Of a DNA stretch of 64,000 nt, positions 59,390 through 64,000 are shown piece by piece. The translations under genes were made by a program, and so were the position numbers. This DNA is from Deroplatys truncata (Eukaryota; Arthropoda; Insecta; Mantodea; Mantidae). The first letter of the stretch is position 1, and every line of letters begins with the position of its first letter. The stretch is taken from contig CM060980.1 of assembly GCA_030765065.1 (NCBI GenBank), forward strand, positions 60,682,364 through 60,746,363. The letters run 5' to 3'. The notes under the pieces are model-generated. The model was not told where the DNA came from and did not search any database. It saw nothing but the letters and a program-made list of their open reading frames with translations.

Positions 59390-60195
59390 CAGTAGAACCA
59401 CTTAACCGGAAGAAAGGGGCAGCTGGTTTCAGTTTACCTAAATTTCAGATAAAAACAAAAATGTTTCTTTTAGCGTTAAGAAATGTTTTTTGAAGTTTTA
59501 GGTGAAAGTAAACAATACATATACATACAAAGATAAAGTAATTAATAAACGCAAGCTACTGTATTTACACACACACAAAGATAATCCATAATGCATACAA
59601 TACTTTTAACTGTATATACACGTAATAATTTTGTTTGTAAAGGTCTTATATTTCCTTTTGCTTTTCCTTTTCACTTCGTTTCCAAGCCGCTATGTCACAT
59701 TACGGTTTCATTAGTTGAACGTCAGAAGGTGTTGAAACTTCAGATCTTTGGACAAACCGTAATGCTATCTGGCAAGGGAAAGGCAAATTCACTCCCTTTA
59801 CATTAGTTTAGGTACTTGATGGCAACTGAGAAATCCCTTCCATGAAAAAGTGGCGGAACGGTCTGTATCTTGCTGTCCACAATACTACGTTCCCAACGAG
59901 AATACTTACCTGCATAATAACAATCCGTCACTATGGCTGTGACCCTAAACGATTGACAGCTAACAAAAGGAAGTGCCGCCTGCCATTAACGAAAGAGCCA
60001 AAACAGTTGTCAATAGAGAAGGAATGGAAATAGTTATGGTCAGAGAAAACGCATTCCGTTATGCATCCCCTTTGTCATTCCTAACGTAAGTTAATAAACA
60101 TTGCCTCTTCAATTTATTTTAAACAAAAATATTTGTTTCGCTTCGGTTAAACATTTTGTCGGTTAAAAGTGTTTCGAATAACAGAGGTTCTACTG
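59390..60195. mobile_element. Possible pogo-type DNA element remnant
   Basis: CAGTAGAACC at 59390-59399 is matched by an exact inverted copy at 60186-60195 (GGTTCTACTG). On both sides TTAACCG follows within about 35 bases inward. CAGTAGAACCTCTGTTAT-like ends are typical of pogo/Tigger-type transposons in arthropods. No transposase frame is seen in the 800 bases between. I cannot see a clear TA target duplication, so the call is tentative. Confidence 0.4.
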
Positions 60196-61809
60196 AATAT
60201 GATTAGTAGTATTTCTTTAGAATAGAAACTAAATTGTGATGCCCCAGATCATAAGCAGAAAAATGTCGTGAAACTACTTACCTATCTCTCGTTTCTCAGA
60301 CATTAAGAAACTGTTCTTAGAACCACTATGGAGTTGTCACCTACTTAGAATAAGGGGTCGTTATCTACGGCTTCAGTACAGCAGTTTTGTAGGAAATATA
60401 TAGGACTTAAAATACAATTGTAAATTCTCATCAGGTAGAATTAGTTCTAATTGCTTTCATAAAGAGTTATGCCACCTTATCTTTTTGTTCCTATTCCCCC
60501 ATTAGATGACAACAGCACGTAGCAGTGAACGATAAAAAAATCGAGATGTCATCACCGGTTGAGACGTGTGCTCCTCTCTGACACTTGTAAAATCGTCCCT
60601 ATAACTCTTCAATACGTTTCAAACCTCACCCCTTTGCCCGTCGCTCCCAGTCATACTCTCCCCCTCCACGTTTCCTTCATCCTCTTTATGCCTAAAGCCC
60701 ACCCTTTCCTCCTTTCCCTTCGTCTCTTTTACCCTCCCTTCTAATTAAACCCCTTCATGTTCGCCTCAGACCCCCTCCATTTCACACCCCTTTCTACCAT
60801 CTCCATCTCTCTCTTAGCCTTCACATCTTGTCGCTATTGATCTTGTATTGCCTATATAGATAGATAATTTACTAAATGGACCCAGCATCTCCATGGTAAC
60901 CCATTGGAAGGAACGGATGGATTGATTTTGGGGTCCAGCGCAGAGGCAAGTAAGCCGTAAGCTGCTCCACTCCTCAGCAGTGGTACTTCGTTTTAAAACA
61001 AGACATGTCGGGCACCTATTGATTGGGGCGAAGTGGAAGGCTCTTTCGCATTGTGGAAAAGGGGGCTTTACGAATCAGCACTTTAACATATGAGCTGAAG
61101 GCAGAAGGGGTTGCGATAGGAAGAGAGAGGGGAAAAATGCTGTACACCAACCCTTGGCATCTTTGTCACTGTCGCTGTTGTATAGATGGCGAGACGATAA
61201 TCCTCCAAAGTGGGAACCTGATGTGAAAAGTAGGTGTTGGTTCTTCTCTCTCCTACTCACTGCAATTTCAGATATTCTTTAGCTTTAATGAACAGGCGCT
61301 CCAGATAAACATTTCGTGCTAATGAAAGAGACTCGAATTTTTCTTCAAATAAAGAAAAAAATCGGATGTTTGCAGAGTGTCCTCAAAGTTCTTTCTGCCT
61401 TTTGAAGTGATGTTATTTTAAGGCATAGGGGTAAAAATGTTAGTGGCAACACAGCTCGCTCTGATGATACAGTCCGTCCAAAGTGTTGCCACACCGCTCT
61501 TACTCTTTACTTTAGCATGGACTTCGTCAAATTAAGATCACCTCTATTGAAGGCTGATGGGTTTCAAAGCAGAATTATTTTCGCGGGTTTTCTAACTGAC
61601 GGGCCGAGAGTGGATGCCGCTCCGGTTACGCTGATCTCAGCGTATGTGTTCCTTGGCTCTCTGGTGGTCTCTGGTTCGAAGCTCACCGGCGGCTGGATCG
61701 TGCTGGGAAGTGCTGGAAATTAAGCCTACCCCTATCGATTTTATCTCAGGAGTGGGTGAAGGCAGTCATGTAATCACTTGTTCGGTTATTAGCTAGAGTT
61801 TATTCCAGA
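60196..61809. other. Unassigned; pyrimidine-rich tract at 60600-60830
   Basis: About 230 bases with a strong excess of C and T (for example CCTCCTTTCCCTTCGTCTC) but no coding signal. The region 61560-61730 is GC-richer and contains TCTGGTTCGAAGCTC, a weak B-box-like motif without a convincing A box. Confidence 0.35.
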
Positions 61810-62605
61810 TATGAAAAATGTGACGTGCTTCACTCAAATGACTTTCTCTACTCTTCTACAAATCATTTGAAAAACACTTATTCTTCATCTGCTTCATGTT
61901 AATCCAGATAAATATTTTCTGAATATATCTTATTGCTAATTTTCTTTAGGTGTAAGTGGAATATGGTATGCTTTAAGTGATAGTCAAATCTTTTAAGAGC
62001 TTGTTGCTATGTGCAGCATTCAATTTTCTTCGCATGTCCAGGACATAAAAAAGAAATGACGAATTCCCACTTGAGAAAAAGTGTATTGAAAAATTCAAAT
62101 AAATAACAAGGAATATCTCGAAAATGGCTCCCTTGACAAAAAAATGCATGGGACATAAATTGTTTATTTTAACGAGATCTACATTTTTGTGAAATAAAAG
62201 TTTGTCTATCTATTACGGTTTACTAGTTATGCAAAAGTCCTCTTCAGAATGAAGACAAATTTTGGGGACATTCCCAGAAAATTCAAGATATAAATTTCAA
62301 TTACCATGAATACATATGATATTTTAATCAAAATCGTTAGAGCCAGCTTTGAGAAAATCAAAATTGTCGAAAACTTTTTCATGTAAAGTATAGTCTAGAT
62401 TGGGGGAATTTTCTTGAAAATCTGCGTGTCGCATTCTTGGAAATACTATACTCAAATACCAAGTTTGGTATTTATCGACTTTTCGTTTTTAAGTTATGCA
62501 AAGACACACACATTTGGATTCAAGGCACCTCAAAAGAAATCTCGGTATGGAATGTTTGGTCGAATGCAATACTTCCCCTACTTACTATACGTATTAGAGA
62601 AAGTA
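61810..62605 (+). repeat. Family A2 copy, near full length
   Basis: Has a single 5' module (GTGCTTCACTCAAATGACTT to CATGTCCAGGACATAAAA) followed by the A2 order AATATCTCGAAAATGG, GAGATCTACATTTTTGTG, GACATTCCCAGAAAATTCAA and the end GCAATACTTCCCCTACTTAC...GAGAAAGTAAAA. This is the reference for what the 44296 copy would look like without the tripled module. Confidence 0.8.
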
Positions 62606-63256
62606 AAAATAGAAGTAGCTAGCAAGTTATTTCCCTTAAGTTATTTACTTTAATTAAGCTGTTTCTGTATTTTAACATTTTTCCCGTTACTCGCTATTTT
62701 TAGTAATTTATGGGAGCTAACCCATTATCGTCATATGGTATCTCACCCTACCCTTCACACAACGTTCAGCGCCTCTGCGTCACAATGTCTCAATAATGTG
62801 GGCTACTAGAACAAAATCTCTCCTTTTATATGAAAATGCCACGACGCGCAAATTCGCGCCAATAATTCTAACGACAGTTTTCATTGATGCTTTACATAGT
62901 ATTGTATGAGAGTTCAATCGCTCGTATTTCTGCTGTCAGCTTCTTGGTGTCATGTTTGGAGTAGACAGATTCCATTGTTTTCTTACCTTATAAATCCAAT
63001 CTGCCTACTTGTAAGAAAAGAATACTTTATTAAATAAAATTTAAGCAGTGGGTCAATTTTCACAAAATCCCGAAAAACACAAAATGAAAAAAAATTTAAG
63101 TAAAACTTTCCAAAATCATATATCTCCACCTCTTTCAGAGCTCGGCCCTCTCTCTCATACAAACTGTCATTTCTACAAGTCCCTGTGCTGCTACTGGTAT
63201 CTTTGAGAATTACATGCTATTTCTGTATCTTTCCCTCGTCGGTCCTCTCTTTTATA
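62606..63256. other. Unassigned sequence
   Basis: No frames or repeats recognised. Confidence 0.4.
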
Positions 63257-63634
63257 TAGGGTAGTTGAATTATATTCGAACCCACTCGCGACCTCTCTCT
63301 ACTGCGCGAGACAGCCGGCAGTCGCCGGCGAAATTACGCCGACAGAGGCGGACTAAAATCCTTACCTTATAATAGATGCTGTTGTTATTTATGGAGTTCT
63401 TTAAAAGATAAAGTGTATCGTTTCAATCCTCGCACACTACAGGAACTTAGAGAAAACATTGTGTAGGAAACCACAAGAATTCCTGCTGCTGAGCTTCGGA
63501 ATGCAAGCGAGAATATTTACACGAGATATGCGGCCTGTTTGAGAACAGAAGGCGTAATTTCCCCGGCGACTGCCGGCTGTCTCGCGCAGTAGAGAGATGC
63601 CGCGAGTGGGTTCGAATATAATTTAACTACCCTA
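63257..63634. mobile_element. MITE with 84-bp GC-rich inverted repeats and a transposase tail
   Basis: The arms 63257-63340 and 63551-63634 are inverted copies with only a few differences, starting TAGGGTAGTT and containing TCGAACCCACTCGCG, TCTCTCTACTGCGCGAGACA and GCCGGCAGTCGCCGG. TATA-type sequence flanks the ends, compatible with a TA target duplication. The plus-strand interior (about 63416-63545) translates as YRFNPRTLQELRENIV, a stop, then ETTRIPAAELRNASENIYTR and YAACLRTEG. This matches the C-terminal pattern of mariner/Tc1-like transposases (TL.ELK..I...I..IP...L......N...R...C....G). It is an internally deleted derivative that kept the last part of its transposase. Confidence 0.85.
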
Positions 63635-64000
63635 TACAAGCTCTTACTTTTACCAACCCCCTGTGCTGCTAAAATCCAGATGCTAATTACTTTACTTGCT
63701 AGCCGCTTTTCCAAATTTACCATTTTTATTCCATATATAGTTATAATGTTATATTACGTGTTATATAATAATATTTAAAATATTTCTGTTATATACACTG
63801 TTCTATTTTCTTATTTTCCCCTCTTTACTATATATTCTTTGCTATTTGTTTCCCTTCCAGTTTATTACCATATCTGATTACATAAATTACAGTCGCTTGT
63901 GCGTTGATTATGGGGTGGGTGTTCTCCTACACTTGACACTATATTGTAAATGCTTATGCCGTTTTAATCTGTTACAATCTGTCCTCAGGTTTGAAGTAGT
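63635..64000. other. No recognisable feature
   Basis: AT-rich sequence to the end of the window. Confidence 0.45.

Noticed and set aside
61600-61730. Possible SINE head around TCTGGTTCGAAGCTC
   Set aside because: A B-box-like motif alone, without an A box at the right distance.
1-64000. A novel gene cluster, defence system or CRISPR-like array
   Set aside because: No clustered conserved genes, no regularly spaced direct repeats and no operon-like arrangement. The regular structures found are transposon-derived.

Overview
This window looks like AT-rich, non-coding nuclear DNA from a large arthropod genome, most probably an insect. I cannot place it further with confidence; a polyneopteran such as a cockroach, termite, stick insect or orthopteran is a guess from the SINE and LINE types. 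I see no prokaryotic features (operons, Shine-Dalgarno sites, long dense ORFs), no rRNA and no CRISPR array. I also find no host gene with a recognisable intact reading frame. Almost every open frame longer than 60 codons is chance or lies inside a transposon relic. The one possible exception is an unidentified 177-codon frame at 48593-49126.

The window is best read as a graveyard of nested mobile elements. The commonest repeat, here called family A (about 0.6-0.9 kb, unclassified), has some 17 full or partial copies on both strands. Family B is about 1 kb. Its five copies each begin TGAG or TGAA-like and end TCA or GCA, and sit between 4-bp target duplications (CTGT, ATAG and ACTT exact, two imperfect), so they look like solo LTRs. 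Their 3' fifth carries irregular tandem copies of a motif resembling a gypsy-type primer-binding site. Family C (two copies) has about 30-bp terminal inverted repeats and looks like a non-autonomous DNA transposon. There are also several tRNA-headed SINEs (two with clear long target duplications), at least six pieces of non-LTR retrotransposon, an internally deleted mariner, a hAT-type element, a possible pogo-type element, and two strong foldback MITEs, one holding a mariner/Tc1-like transposase tail.

Layout: 0-5.3 kb holds SINEs, a family A copy and a solo LTR. 8.3-10.3 kb is a family A copy split by a 5'-truncated LINE. 13-17 kb holds LINE debris, family A and transposon ends. 17-22 kb is mostly featureless AT-rich sequence plus a hAT-like element. 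22-32 kb holds SINEs, LINE tails and a nest in which family A is split by a SINE and a solo LTR, followed by family C split by another SINE. A deleted mariner lies at 33.2 kb. 36-46 kb holds family A copies, a SINE with a 155-bp tandem duplication, and a family A subtype whose 5' module is present three times in tandem. 46-54 kb holds family C, solo LTRs, a MITE, and a retrocopy of a gene's last coding segment inserted in family A and itself split by a solo LTR. 54.5-56.5 kb is a Jockey-type LINE with recognisable FLD and YADD motifs. 58-64 kb holds another LINE with a microsatellite inside its coding region, a possible pogo element, family A and a mariner-derived MITE.

The nesting gives a relative order: family A is old; LINE, SINE, retrocopy and solo-LTR insertions into it are younger. 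All family relationships come from reading the sequence by eye; no database search was possible.
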